NCBI RefSeq assembly: GCF_018320785.1
Contig: NC_054870.1
Span: 3,769,433 to 3,833,432 of the forward strand
Reading direction: 5' to 3'
From: Cheilinus undulatus
Lineage: Eukaryota; Chordata; Actinopteri; Labriformes; Labridae
DNA length: 64,000 nucleotides
The notes beneath the pieces were generated by a model. It was not told the DNA's origin. It did no database searches and saw only the letters and a list, made by a program, of their open reading frames with translations. Position numbers and translations under genes: made by a program. Positions 1-12,200 of the stretch are shown here, piece by piece (position 1 is the stretch's first letter; each line of letters starts with the position of its first letter).

Positions 1-115
1 GCCCCCCATGACCCCCAACAGGATAAGTGGTATAGAACATGGATGGATGGATGGATGGATGGATGGATGGATGGATGGATGAATGGATGGATGGATGGAT
101 GGATGGATGGATGAT
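1..115 (-). repeat. Tail of a dispersed fish repeat ending in an ATGG/ATCC microsatellite
   Basis: Read on the minus strand, the first 40 bases match the start of the repeat at 35635-35995 (ccatcc...ctata.c.cttat.c followed by a gggtc stretch). The adjoining tract is about eighteen copies of a four-base unit (ggat), with one variant unit (gaat). Such a tail at the end of a dispersed element suggests a retroposon or a simple-repeat expansion seeded by it. The rest of the element lies outside the window. Confidence 0.6.
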
Positions 116-429
116 TTTCCAAGCTCAGGAACAGACTTCAGGAAGACAGGCTCTCTGAATTTATGCTGCTAACTATGGAGGGGGATTTTGTTTTTGAGTC
201 CTTCAGTGATCCATCAGTCAAAACAGCAACATCCTTCAAAACATTACTTGGCAAATATACAGACGAACCAGTGTAGCAAGCATGGCACATTACTTTGGTA
301 TTTCAGTTGGTCAAATCAAGAGCGCTTCAAAACTGGGGAATGTCAGTGTTTCATAGATAGACGTTTGCACTCTTTTAAACAGGATGGTACCAGTCAAACA
401 GGACAGAAAATCACCCTGTCAGGGATCTC

Positions 430-1334
430 AGACTCAGTCAGAGCAGGGGCTGTATTCCGAATTTGGGTCTAGCCTTAAGGCCTAACTAGGTCTAATTTCC
501 TATAGACTGTCAGCCTCATCTTCACCAGTAACAAATTATAGGTAAAAAAAAACAGAACATTGATGAAAAATAATTCTGACTTAAAAAAAAAAAAAGTCTA
601 AAGTCAAAATCAAGACTTTTAACAGTTACAAAATAAAATTCCAAATCATGAGTTTAAAAGGTAAAATGATGAGAAAATAAAATTCAAAATTTTGAATCAA
701 AACAGTCAATATTTGGGATTAAAAGTTATATAAGGAGTTCAAAATGTCAAGATATGAGAAAAAAATCTAAATCAAGAGATTTAAAGGTCAAAATATAAAA
801 TAAAATTCTAAATCATGAGTTTTAAATGTCAAAATGAGACAAAATTTAAAAAAAATACTGAATCATATAATATAATATATAAAGATGAGATCAAAATTTA
901 AGATTTTAAACAGAACAGGTTAATATTTGGCACCTAATTGAAGGAGTTGAAAATGTCAAAAGATAAGATTAAATTCAAAATTATGAATTTAAAATGTCAA
1001 AAAATGACAAGAAAACTAAAAGAGTGAATTTAATGGTCAAATATGAGATAAAAGTCAAAATTCTGATCTGAAAGATGTAAAAAGTCAGAAATGTATCATT
1101 AGGTCATAAATATGAGATGCAAATTAGAAAATACAAAATGAAAACACAAATTTCTTTTATAACATTCCTGACATTTTATCAAATTATTTTCACTCTCTAC
1201 TCTGTAATTGTTATGGCTTAAGGATACTGTCAATCATCAAAGTTAAGTTTACATTGTTATACTGGAGGAAACCTGCACACCTCATACTGGTGGGCCAGTT
1301 AGAATAACGGGCCTTGAGTTTGACACCCCTGCCC
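430..1334 (-). mobile_element. hAT-like non-autonomous element, family A, copy 1
   Basis: The right end carries gggccttgagtttgacaccc, the reverse complement of the ends at 7874 and 8632. The left part (aatttgggtctagcc ... cctcatcttcaccagtaa) is the reverse complement of the right end of the copy at 8632-9932. The interior is AT-rich and built from short repeated phrases of the type aaaatgtcaaaa and gagataaaattc. No transposase reading frame is present. The left boundary is approximate. The hAT assignment rests on the 8-bp duplication of the sister copy. Confidence 0.6.
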
Positions 1335-2222
1335 TAAGTAAAATGGATGATGCAGAGTCGGGGAAAAGCAAAATACTACAGTGTCGTTTCAGCCTTTATA
1401 TCAGTGAACATATACCAACACATGAGTGCATAAGAACATGCTTGGAGCAGAATGGTGCAGCTCCACCGCGAGCATAAAGACAGCACTGGTGTTTCTCTGG
1501 TTGACGTAAACGTCCTCACCTCTGTCTGCTCACTCACTCTGAATATTCCTGAATATTTCCAGCAGTGATCTACTTTTAGCTCACTCGATTCAAGTACAAG
1601 TTTCCGGCTGGAAAAAATCTGAGGTCAGTTTAAAAAAAAGTGCATTCACATAAGAAGCTCATCGCAAAATTTCATCAAGTTTTCAATCCATGTAAATAAG
1701 CTGTGTCTTTGTGTTCACATTATAATGTGAATTGGTATATTTACCTTTATTTATTTACAAAAAGACTCATCCTTCTTTATTTTAAAAATTATAGAGAATA
1801 TTTGCCTTGCTGTTTGATAACCAGCTAAAAAACCTCACACCTCACAGAGACTCCATCTTAACCCATTGTATAATTCCTCAGAAGTTTTCATCATAGAAAC
1901 GAGTCATGAGTCATCACAAAGTTCAACAGAAAAGAGAACCACAAGGCGTTTCCCCTCCCTTTTTGGCCAATGGGTCAGTCTTTACTGGTGGAAACCCCAC
2001 CTCTTCACGCTACTGCAGACAAACTTCCTTTACCATTTAATCTAATCTGTTTAATAATCAAGACATTGAGACATTCATCTATCCATGACCCACAAAGAGA
2101 TAGTTCAAATTCTTTTGTTGGAGAGTTCAATCTCTTCTTTCTTCCCATCTCCTGAAAGGTCATAAATTCATCTCCAACAAAGCTTTCATTTGAATTTGCT
2201 CTTCATTGTACAGATTGTTTCA
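1335..2222. other. No gene seen
   Basis: Unique-looking, moderately AT-rich sequence. The frames open here are short and show no recognisable motif. A truncated repeat follows at 2227. Confidence 0.5.
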
Positions 2223-2226
2223 TTAA

Positions 2227-2590
2227 AGGTCAAATATTATGCAGAATACACTTTTTCAGGCTTTTCTAACAAACATTATGTTCCCCCAGCCTGTCCACAA
2301 TCCTCTCAAGTACCAGAAAAATCCATTCCCCCCTCCCCTCTCTTTCTCCACCTTTCAGAAAACATGTGCTGAAACAAGCCGTTCTCAGATTTCCCCTCAT
2401 GATGTCATGTGGGGAGTTTGCTCCGCCCCCAAATTTGGTTGGCCCTCTCCACTTGGAAAAAACTCCCGCCTACCTCTCCTGATCCTCCTCTCTGCTGGCA
2501 GCTTAGACGAGGATCAGGAGAGCCACATCCATTTCCTGAGAGGGGTGTGGTCAGGGGCGGAGTCAGAGAGATCATTAACACTGGGGCGTG
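2227..2590 (+). mobile_element. TTAA-flanked MITE, family B, truncated copy
   Basis: TTAA at 2223-2226 is followed by a degraded copy of the family B end (aggtcaaatattatgc). The body matches the complete copy at 42055-42578, including cctgtccacaatcc, tcatgatgtcatgtgggg, the CCGCCCCC box and the gaggatcaggag hairpin arm. The right end is missing. The long open frames here are by-products of the repeat. Confidence 0.65.
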
Positions 2591-2906
2591 GTGATGTCCA
2601 TTACATTTCCTTACATTACTGTGAGTGAGTAGATTTTTTCATGTACTTGTATTTGAGTACTTTTTTAAATTAGTACTTTTACTCCTTTTTAGGTAACTTT
2701 TAACCAGAAAAAATGTATTTTTACTTGAGTACTTTACTCTTGTATGTTTACCAGCCCTGTTAGGTATAATGTGAGCTCAAATCTGGGGGATATGTGGTGG
2801 AGTTTCCCATCATGCCCTTGGGCAGAGTGTTTAGTTGTGTTTAGATGTTCCCTGTTGTACAGTAATCCTTGTCGGACTTCTTTTGCTCATATTTCATGCT
2901 GTTATT

Positions 2907-2985
2907 TTGGTACTTGAGGGGGTTGTGGACAGGCCAGAAGCACATAATTTTGTTAGAAAAGCCTGAAAAAGTGATTTTTGCATGT
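2907..2985 (-). mobile_element. Fragment of family B MITE
   Basis: About 80 bases (ggtacttgagggggttgtgg ... gtgatttttgcatg) match the inverted end of family B seen at 17207-17280. It lies 320 bases past the truncated copy at 2227-2590 in the opposite orientation, so the two may be remains of one rearranged insertion. Confidence 0.55.
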
Positions 2986-5824
2986 CAACATTGTGACAGT
3001 TCAGTCTGGCATTTCAACAGGCATCACAGATAGTCGTGGTCAGCCATATACTAGGTTTTAACCTAGTCTTGTTTCGGCTAGTCTTACCCGCAATTTCCAC
3101 ATAGGACGACTGCGCCGCGCAATGAAGAGTCGAGGGTTTGGTCCGACGGAAGGAGAACGACCTCACCCACTGGAAGCAGGTCTAGAGCGCCGTGCCGCGG
3201 CGCGCAGCGCTGATCAGCAGGCAGAGATCTCGGGAGAACTGCGAGTTCAAGCAGGAATAGATTGTCAACAGTGGACTATTTTACGTTTGGGGCTTAATTT
3301 ATAATCCTTTCTGGTATAATGCTTCCTCCATGGGGTGAGTACATTAGGAAGTTAAAGGGTTAATGTTTGCTTAAAGGATCTGTGGTTTTACGTAAAATTC
3401 TTTGGCTAAATATCTCCAAAAGATAACTTCACCTCATCAATGGCACCGTTGTAGCTCTGTGACCCACTGACCTCTCGGTGACCCTTTGCTCTCACTGCAG
3501 GATGAGACGTAATGTAATATAGCGATGATTTATGATCAGGAGTGCATTGTGTTTTATTTTGAAAGAACCGTATATTTTACACTTGTGACTTCCTCTTCTG
3601 GATCTTTCTGATTGACGGGTATTGACGTGGTTTGGCAACAGCCGGTGATGAAAAAAGACCTGCAGCATATCTTGAATGAAGCGGAGCAAAGTGTCGGTCC
3701 AGGCATGCGCCGCTGCCGGTCTGGAGCGCCGGCTGTGGAAATGCTCTGATAGACTAGAGAGGGAGCGATGTGCTCCGCAGGACGATTCACTGGCGGTTCG
3801 CAGCATTTTCACTGAATGTGAAAATTGAGGGTCAGTCTAGTCTTTCTCATGATATAAAGCTGTAGGTGAACATTTTCAGTCATAGTTTTAGTCGACAAAA
3901 TTAACTTTTGATTCAAACTCATCCGTACACATTTAGACTAAGGAAGCAGTGAGAGCAAACTGGAGTTAAGTGTGTTGCTCAAGGACACATCAACATGAGA
4001 CTGCAGGAGCTGGGGAATCAAACCCTTTACTTCCAATGCTCATCGGCTTGTGTTATTGTTTGATTTAAAGTCCACTGGCAGCAGAATTTACATACTGTGC
4101 CTTTAAATTATCAGCTACCTAATAATTTACCATGGAATGACCTGCAATCTACCTGTAATCGTTCTACCCTGGTCCAACTATTTATCCATGTGTTACCTCA
4201 CTGCCATGCCTGTTTTTGTTTAGGTTAACTAGTGGTTAGTTACTCACTACTACCTAGTATCGATAACATTTTATAAATGTGTCACCAGACAGACTTGTGT
4301 GAGTTTTAAAGTCTTGCTCACTAAAGACAGAAATAAACACAAATCACTTTGTGCAATGTTGTGTGACAATGCAGCTTCTCTACCGGCTCTAATTTATTGA
4401 CTTTATGTGACTATTTACCAGCTGACGACTCTGTATGCACGTGTGTGTGCACGTGTGTGTGTGTGAGTACTTCTTGGCCAACTTTGTTGGCATGTTTCAC
4501 TTCCTGTCTCATACTCATGATGTGTTGACTGCAGTAGTACCTCCTGTCTAGTGACATCCTGTCAGAAACATTCATTATCATTCATTATCTGTGCACACAA
4601 ACTGAGACGCTTCACAATAAAAACACAAAAACGGGCTCCCATTTCACTGTGGCTGGTTTGTGTGGCGTTAATACTGAATTCATTCTTCTGTTAAATTACT
4701 ATTAATCCATAAATCAATCCTAAAGTTGATCACAATGTTCAGACAGGAATTATTCAAAGTGAAAACCCCACAGCATCAAAGAGAGGGCTGATATACTGAC
4801 AGTGACTCATACAAAAATGACTGGAACTGTCTGCACCACTGTTCCCTGTAAGTCACAGTTGTGTGTTTCAATCCTTTCAACTTCACTTTTTTAATTCTTC
4901 TTTTTTAATGTTAAAATAAAGCAGCTACAAGCTTTAGTTTGTATATAACTTTATTACAAACACACTTTCAGAATACACTTGATTTCCACACTCCCCTTCT
5001 CACAAAACCTTGGAAAAGTTTCTCTCCCATTACATGGAGGGGGACTGGACTCCAATAAAAAGAGCTTTAGGAGCATAACAACAGACAAAACCCAGCATTT
5101 TCAACCAGCATGAAGGCCGGGATGTGGGAGTTAAACCACACTGGTGAACCTCACTGAGATCCCCAGTATCATGTACACAGGCTGGAGCCGTTAACTTGTT
5201 AGTTAACATGTGCCATGTCATAAAAGAGCCGTAACACTTGTAAATGCTGAAAATATCCACAGAAAGCCGTTATTTCCCCACATGGCTGCATGCACAGAAT
5301 CATTGTGGAAGGGAAACTGTTCTATAAAGAGGTGGCAGGCTGTCCTAGTGGCCCACTGTGGTAATGTAATAGTGATGTGTCATTCATGTATGAGCCTGTT
5401 CAAGCACTGGAGTTTGTTTTCATTCAGGCAGAATAAAGGGATGAACTCGTCTCTGCAACAGCCCCGTGGTGAGATTAATGTTTTATGGGGGTTGGCCAGT
5501 TCAGCCTGTGAGCAAGTTTCATGCACACATATCAATCACAAGACTAGTTTTATAAAAGCCAAAATGGTGCAGAAAGAAGAGCCATCTGAGAGAACTGACT
5601 CTTATTTCTGAGCTGAGCCAAACAATGCAGGTGAAGCAAAAGAGCCACTATTCAGGTCAGTATACTGTAAAAACTGTTATTCCTACACCAAATACTGCTT
5701 CCTGACACTTCATAAGAATTCAAATACATCTTAAGCATGAAGTAAGGTCAATATTGAGCTGTGACCTGCCACTCCTCAGTTCTATCTAAGGAGAGGAAAT
5801 GTCTGTGTTATTGCACCTTAAATA
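2986..5824. other. Intergenic, no gene recognised
   Basis: GC-rich patches at 3100-3260 and 3660-3790 hold short open frames that match nothing I recognise and have no supporting exon context. A TG/CACGTG microsatellite lies at about 4438-4464. A fragment at about 3965-4045 (gttgctcaaggacac ... ggaatcaaaccc) resembles the inverted tail of the SINE-like repeat at 5829. Confidence 0.45.
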
Positions 5825-5828
5825 TCAT

Positions 5829-5955
5829 GGTGACTGTGGCTCAGTAGGTAGGGTCAGCTATGTTGCAATCATTGGGTTGTGGGTTCGACTCCCAGCTCCT
5901 GCAGTCACGTCAGTGTGTACTTGAGCAAGACACTTAACCCCCAGTGTGCTGCCAC
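5829..5955 (+). repeat. tRNA-derived SINE-like repeat
   Basis: It has an A-box-like tggctcagtaggtag and a B-box ggttcgactcc about 45 bases later, followed by a non-tRNA tail (cttgagcaagacacttaacc). The tail recurs inverted at 37205-37325, so this is a dispersed SINE and not a functional tRNA gene. The anticodon arm cannot be folded convincingly. Confidence 0.6.
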
Positions 5956-6269
5956 TTCTGCATCAGTGGCATGTAAGTGGGTCAGCTAATACTGATGTAG
6001 GATGTAGGCACAATATGTGAGTTGTCCATGCGGGCTACAATTGGGTCCCATGGTGGCCTTACCTGTGATTGCCAATGTGAACTGTATGTGTGGCCAATCT
6101 AGAGACTTGCAATTGTTTACTACAAGCACAAGGATCTCTAGAGATATTTGCAGGCCACATGGGCAATCACAGGTGGGACCACCATGGAACTCATGGACAA
6201 ACCCACATGGGACCCATACTGTAGCCCACATATAACCCCAACCGACATACTGGCTGTGTGCCAGTGGAC

Positions 6270-7047
6270 TTAGGGTGCTTTCACATTAGGCCCAGTTGTT
6301 TCAAACCACACCGCGGCCCAATTCCTTCCCCTCCCCCTTACCCCCTGGTTGTTTTCCCACTCGCAACATTGAACCATGCCCGGTCACTTGCGTATTTACT
6401 CAGTCTGATCCAGCAGGTGGCGGCATGCACGTAGCTGGTTTACAACCCCGCAAAGGAGGAGAAAGAAGAAGAAGCTACCATGGCAACCACTGGGGTCATG
6501 ACCTGAGCAAAGATTATTTTTGTTTTGACCTGACAAAGAGTCCATCCTGCAGCCATGGATGATTAAAATCACTTTTAGGATGCCGGCAACTTCGCTCTTC
6601 ATATCTGCACATCCACTACAGCTCTGAGGATTAAATAGGCTCCCGCTACACAGATACAGCGGTTTTTGAGGTGACTGGAGACTTTTATTGCCTTTGCAAC
6701 TCCTCTCACTGACTCCAACTTGTGTTCATCTGCAAGGTGAGTCATGACATACTATTTATTGACTGGATTCTGATGATTTCCGCCCTTTATTGAGGAAAAA
6801 TGTGAACAGACTGACGCGCTGTTGAAAGAAGTTTAGTTTTTACAATGATGTCATAAAGCTGATACGACGTTCTGTCCCGTATCCGAGCACAGTTGCATTC
6901 ACATCTCATCCAAACCGTGCCAGAGTCCACTGGAATCACACCCGGGCGCGGTTCGCTTGCATTCACACTACCCAAACGAACCAGACTTTGGGCTCAAATG
7001 CACTCAGATCCAGGACTGAGGCCCTAGAGTGAAAGCCACCTTAAAAT
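6270..7047. mobile_element. MITE-like element with imperfect terminal inverted repeats
   Basis: The left end ttagggtgctttcacattag and the right end (ctctagagtgaaagccacctt region, about 7024-7045) are imperfect inverted repeats. The interior is a non-coding filler rich in short inverted phrases such as aaccgtgcc and gcgcggttcg. No transposase frame is present. Superfamily is not determined. Confidence 0.5.
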
Positions 7048-7873
7048 CAAACAATAACACCAGATGATAAGAAGAGAGCAGCTGTTTACTTCTCGTTTTG
7101 AACAAAAACATCACTTCATATGACATATTTTACTAAACAGCCTCAGTGGAACACTGAGCTGAAATAACCACCTGTAGTTTAGTTTGTTGTCATCTCTCTG
7201 TTGAAGCCACAGACCCAAACAGCTGTTCTTATACACTGAGGCGGATGAACACATAGCCGAAGCTTGCATTGCAAAATAGTGCCAAACACAGAAGCTTTCT
7301 GAGTGGAAAAAAAAAAAAAAAACGCTTCAAAACTGTTGGATAAAACGTACAATTGAGCTGATGTTGTCTTTTGGCCCATTTTTACCTCAAACTCACTAAA
7401 GTACACAGAGAAACTGTACCAATCTAGAGCTCTTTATAGCCTAGCTTCCTCAAGCATTTAAAGGGACAACACACTGAAAACTCTGCAGGATAATGCCACT
7501 ACTATTGCAAAGTACCTTATACAGCCTTACTTCAACATAACAAAATATCCCTTTAACTAGGGGCAATATTCACAGCTTTTCTCATTCATTGTGTAAATTT
7601 CATCAATGAAACCAAAACACTGATGTGTTTAGTAAAATGTTTCATATGAAGCAAAGCCACAAAAAGGACTAACAAATGTAAAAATCTGAATAATAAAAGT
7701 CAAAATCAATCTGAGCAGAAATGAAAAGAACAGATATGAAATTGGCAGGTAAGACTAATTGTTGTAATCTAGACGGAGATGCTCAAGAAAATTCCAGAAC
7801 CAGGCTGCAGTTCTCAAGTAGTGTGGCAAGGAGGCGAGTATACCTCGGGAATTTGTACAATTATACATTAATG

Positions 7874-8590
7874 CAGGAGTGTCAAACTCAAGGCCCGGCC
7901 CTAAATCTGTCCCGTGGTAGAGTTTAGCCGTGAGATCATATCATATTTTTGTTATAACTGGACAGCCTGTAAGAGGTCTGCAGATTTCCTCCAGTATAAA
8001 AAATTAAACTTAACCTTGGTTATTTGAAAAATCTTTGTAGTCCTAAAAATTTAAGAAAGTAGCGAGTAAAAGAATTAAATAAAAAAGTCATGACTGTTGG
8101 AAAATAAATGATTTGATGACTTCAACTTATGATTTTGAAATTTCGTTTAAAATTTTCACCTCTTAGACTCACAATTTTAAATTAAACTCATATTTTGACT
8201 TTTTTACGTCTTGATTTTGTTTTTTTTCTGACTTTTTGGCCATTTCAACTCCTCCCTTTGACTTTTTATCCCATATTTAGACCTTTTAGAGTCACAATTT
8301 TAAATTCTAATTCTGATTTTGACCTTAAAAATATGATAGCAACTTTCTATTTAATATACTTGCCTTTTAAAAACATTATTTTGATATCTAATTTCGTGTT
8401 TTGACCTTAGGATGAATACATTGGACTTTTTATCCCCGTTTTTTTTTAAGTTTAAGTTTTGTTTTCCCGTAATTTATTACTGGTGAAAATGAGACTGACA
8501 GTTTATAGTTCAATGTTGATCCTGTTAGGTCCTCAGGTTAGACTTAAATTCAGACTCTGACCCCTGCTGGGACTGAGTTTGGCACCCCTG
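7874..8590 (+). mobile_element. hAT-like non-autonomous element, family A, copy 2
   Basis: It starts caggagtgtcaaactcaagg and ends gagtttggcacccctg, imperfect terminal inverted repeats shared with the copy at 8632. The flanking octamers match at only 5 of 8 positions, so this copy is older or its boundary is shifted. The interior is AT-rich with attttgacctttt-type phrases. The open frames in it are non-coding. Confidence 0.65.
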
Positions 8591-8631
8591 CACTATTACT
8601 ACAACTGTACAAGAACTAGAATACTGTAACC

Positions 8632-9932
8632 CAGTGGTGTCAAACTCAAGGCCCAGGGGCCAAATCTGGCCTGTGGTATAGTTACACCCGGCCCACCAGA
8701 CCACATCATATTCTTATTACAGCTGGCCCACTGGTTTTAGGTCTGTGGATTTCCTCCAGTTTAAGAATGTAAACTTAACCATAATAATTCAAAATTTTAT
8801 CCTCTTGAATGAATGAATGAATATTAGAAATAGAAAAAGTTAAAATACTTCGATAAAAAGTCGGGAATGTGGGAAAAAACATTTATGTTTTCATTTCATA
8901 TTCTTAATTTTGCATCCCTCGGTTATGATGCAAAGTCATGGTTTTGACTTTTATTTCATGTTATCCTTTTCGATGCACAATTTAGACTTTTATCTCATAG
9001 TTTTTACCTTGTAGATGTATAATTTTAAATTTTTAGGTAATATTTTGACCTTTCAAACTCATGGTTTGGAATTTTTCTCACATTTTGACATTTATAACTC
9101 CTTATGTTGACTTTTTTCTCATAATTTTATCTTTTGAATGCATAATTTTTCAATTTTTAAGTAATATTTTGACCTTTAGAACTCATGATTTTGAACTTTT
9201 CTCACATTTGGACATTTTTAACACCTTATGTTGACTTTTATCTCATAATTTTGACCTTGTAGATTTATAATTTAAAATTTTTAAGTAATATTTTGATCTT
9301 TAAAACTCATGATTACGAACTTTTCCCACATTTTGACATTGTTAACTCCTTACGTTGACTTTTATCTCATAATTTTTACCTTGTAGATGTGTAATTCAAA
9401 ATTTTTAAGTAATATTTTGACTTTTAAAACTCATGGTTTGGAATTTTTCTTGCATTTTGACATTTTTAACTCCTTATGTTGACTTTTATTACATCATTTT
9501 ATCTCTAAGATGCATATTTTTAAATTTTAAATATTGTTTTGACCTTTAAAACTCAAAAATTAAATATTTTCCTAATGCTGACATTTTTAACCAAGGATTT
9601 TGAATTTTATCTCATATTTTGAAAGTTAAGAACCATGATTTCATTTTTCCATCTCATATATTTGCCTTTTTAAAATATTATTTTGACTTTAAATGCCATT
9701 TTTGGACCTTTGGAGCTGATACGCTTGAATTTTTACCTCAGATTTTGAGCCTTTTTCTTTATCATTTTGACTTTTTTCAATCACAGAATCCTTTATCATC
9801 AGTGCTCCGGTTTTCCCCCATAATTCATTGCTGGTGAAAATGAGGTTTATGGTTAGATGTGGATCCTGTTCAGCCCGTAGATTGGACCCAAATTCAGAGT
9901 TCAGCCCCTGCTGTGATTAACTTTGACCCCTG
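8632..9932 (+). mobile_element. hAT-like non-autonomous element, family A, copy 3, with perfect 8-bp duplication
   Basis: The element begins cagtggtgtcaaactcaagg and ends actttgacccctg. It is bounded by identical octamers ctgtaacc at 8624-8631 and 9933-9940, an 8-bp target duplication as expected for hAT transposition. The interior holds about four tandem copies of a ~123-bp unit between about 9049 and 9540. There is no transposase, so movement would have relied on an enzyme supplied in trans. Confidence 0.8.
9049..9540 (+). repeat. Tandem array, about four units of ~123 bp, inside the hAT-like element
   Basis: Units begin near 9049, 9172, 9295 and 9418, each with actcatg.tt, cacattttgacat, cttatgttgactttt and tttttaagtaatatttt in the same order. 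Units differ by scattered substitutions, so the array is not recent. Related AT-rich phrases occur in the copies at 430-1334 and 52712-53480. Confidence 0.75.
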
Positions 9933-10540
9933 CTGTAACCTGTTACAGTGTCTATTTTACATGAATGTGGTGCACCTTGAAATTTTGCCTTAATATCAGT
10001 GTGCCTTTGGTATAAAAAAGTTTGTAATCCACATTTCTACAGGGAAGGAAGGCTGAATGATTACGCAGAGCACTGACACAGGTGAGGGTCATTTGTTCAA
10101 GTTAATCTGAACATGGGTTTGTCTTTAACAGGTTTCTGTGCACCATGCCCACACCTTAAACCCTGCCTGTTTACCACTCAGAGGGTCCTGATCTGCCCAT
10201 CTGTGTAATTCCCACAGCAGTGTAGCACCGTGGGTAGCGACAGCCACAAAAAGCACTCAGATATGGGTTAAACTCGCCGGCTTCTCTGTTTGGTTGGAAG
10301 CGTCCTCTCTGGTGTCTCTTCCACACACTGTGTCATGATCAGAAGAACCCAAACACAAAGACAAGCAGGAGAAAATAAGTTTTATAGTTTTCCCTCCAGC
10401 TGCCTCAGCAGTTACCACCCAGTATGTTACGAGTTCCAGCGTTCGCCTGAGCGCAGTTGAAAGCGAGGAGCTGTGAAGTTAACTTTTGCCACATGTTTAT
10501 CGTTACTGTTGTGTTAAAAAGGGAAAGTTCGTCTGCCTAC

Positions 10541-10604
10541 CTGTTAACAGCGCGGTGGGCAGCAGAAGACAGTAGAAGAACCAGACAACCACCTGAAGAT
10601 CCAT
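10541..10604 (-). CDS. Possible first coding exon with a signal-peptide-like leader, gene not identified
   Basis: On the minus strand an ATG at 10604-10602 opens 21 codons (MDLQVVVWFFYCLLLPTALL followed by T), ending at 10541 with one base of the next codon directly before a GTAGGC donor. A short start, a hydrophobic run of about fifteen residues and small residues near the end are what a secretory signal peptide looks like. The surrounding 10.4-11.1 kb is more GC-rich than its neighbours, as expected near a promoter. I could not find downstream exons in 1-10.5 kb, where repeats fill much of the space, so the gene may continue outside the window or the exon may be a chance frame. Function unknown. 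Confidence 0.4.
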
Positions 10605-11500
10605 GATCGATACTCACTCCCCGATCATTAACGACGGATCAATAACAACCAAAGAGTGGGTCAGAAACCTGACTTTAACCCCCTCATGTGGGCTGATTGA
10701 TTAGATGTGACAGTGAAATGAATAATCCATTCTTCCGATATCCGTTCATGGTCCCCCCACGCCAAACTTCGGCAGAAAATCCTCAAAGTGTGGAGAAAAG
10801 TTTCCCAAGTTTCGATCTGCTGCGTATTTCAGCGGACGGAGAAGTCTGCAGCCCAGGATCGGGGTAAGAAAAGTTCTGTGTTCCTTCGGAGGGGCCCAGG
10901 CAGAAACAAATGGGTTGTAGGTGGAAAATGTGATTCACTGGCAAGCAGACTGAAGGGCGTACATAGAGGAGCTATTCTCCGGCTCCGCTGGTCTCCTCCC
11001 TGCACCACTGCTATTACCCTGACTGACTGGTAGCTCTACAGTCAGAGCTGCACCGCCTGGGACTGCTCTGCACTGCTTTACCATTGTAGTGAGAGATTTA
11101 TGCTAAAAGTCTCTTCATCAGCCCCGAGGTAGCCTGACACACAGTGGCATGTTTGTATGGAGGTGTGTTTGGGTCTACACGTTTGCTGGTTTCTGACAGG
11201 ACACGTCAATCAAACGCTGGTTCAGGGTCTTCCTTAAATCCTCAATACTGAGCCTGGTCTGCTCTCAGAGACTCAAACATGTGTGTCAGTGGCGCCCCCA
11301 AGCGGCACATAAACTCTGAACCACAGGCCAGTGAAGGAAACCCTGAAGTGTGTGAAAGTAGTCCGAGTCATGTGCTTTTTTTCAGGCTTGTGACCTGAAA
11401 TGAGTCAGTGTGTATTGTTCACTAGCAGGTGGTTCTACCATTAGTCAAAGGTTGGCAGGCCCGGGGTCTGGGGCTCCAAGGGCCTCTGGCATCAGCAAAG
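10605..11500. other. GC-richer non-coding region, possible promoter and 5' flank
   Basis: The segment is less AT-rich than the flanking repeats. An 81-codon open frame at 10788-11033 has no recognisable motif. It is upstream of the possible leader exon at 10604 and could be its promoter or untranslated region. No clear TATA element was seen. Confidence 0.3.
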
Positions 11501-11539
11501 GTGTGCATCAAGTTTCAGGCATACAGTAACAATTATGTA

Positions 11540-11656
11540 AAGGGGACGTATGCAAAAATCACTTTTTCAGGCTTTTCAAAAACAAAGTTTACAGGCGTGT
11601 TTTGGGGACATCTGAGACCGATATAAACTTGTCTTAAAAGGGTAAAATATGTGAGC
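11540..11656 (+). mobile_element. Family B MITE, internally deleted copy
   Basis: It begins aggggacgtatgcaaaaatc and ends with ttaaaagggtaaaatatgtg, the two ends of family B joined with about 400 bases missing between them. Internal deletion of this kind is common in non-autonomous DNA transposons. Confidence 0.65.
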
Positions 11657-11759
11657 TTTAAATTATTTAGATGAGTTTTCAGAATGCCCAAGTTTTAAAA
11701 AGCTGGGGCACTTGGTAAAATGTCAATAAAACAGATTGCTTGGTTAGCTAAGCTCCTTT

Positions 11760-12065
11760 TGAATTTAATGGGAGCAACACACTCAAAAAAGTAGGGACAG
11801 GGCCATGTTTACCATTGTGTATCATCCCCACTTCTTTTAATAACCGTCTGCAAATGTCTGCAAAGCAAGGAAACCGGTGCTGAAATTTTGGGAGAGGAAT
11901 GTTGTCCCATTCTTGTATGACATGGGATTCTAGCTGCTCAAGAGTCCTGGCTCTTCTTTGCCCGGTTGTTTAGTTTTATGCTATTTTATGCCAAATGTTT
12001 TCTGTTGGTGAAAGGTCAGCACACAGGCTTTTTTACTGTGAAGCCATGCTGTTGTGATGGATGTG
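11760..12065 (+). mobile_element. Fragment of a decayed DNA-transposon-like repeat
   Basis: The stretch from agtagggacagggccatg through aatgttgtcccattcttg and gtgaagccatgctgttgtga has the feel of a dispersed fish repeat read antisense to an old transposase, and the segment at 36030-36690 may be a different part of the same family. No open frame survives. Identification is from remembered similarity and is uncertain. Confidence 0.4.
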
Positions 12066-12103
12066 GTATGTGGTTTAACTTCCCTGATATGTTGCTCTAA
12101 AAC

Positions 12104-12200
12104 AGGGGTGTCCAAACTACGGCCCAGGGGCCAAACTACGGCCCTGTGACACGCCTTTTTTTGGCTTGCAAAAATTATTTCAATTTGAAATGAAATATGG
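12104..12200 (+). mobile_element. End of a hAT-like element
   Basis: caggggtgtccaaactacgg followed by a second ccaaactacggccc resembles hAT-type termini and is similar to, but distinct from, family A ends. No matching opposite terminus was located, so only one end is annotated. Confidence 0.4.

Noticed and set aside
2239-2628. 129-codon open frame on the plus strand
   Set aside because: It lies in a truncated TTAA MITE, and the same sequence in other copies has stops in the same frame.
3122-3812. Arg-rich short frames on both strands in a GC-rich patch
   Set aside because: No motif, no consistent splice sites and no partner exon support them.
5829-5955. Possible tRNA gene
   Set aside because: A and B boxes are present, but the anticodon arm does not fold well and the tail recurs elsewhere, so it is a SINE-like repeat.
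9049-9540. CRISPR-like array
   Set aside because: Units are ~123 bp tandem copies without unique spacers, in a eukaryotic transposon.
8000-9800. AT-rich open frames rich in Phe, Ile and Leu resembling membrane proteins
   Set aside because: They arise from the repeat composition of hAT-like elements and lack exon borders or conserved motifs.
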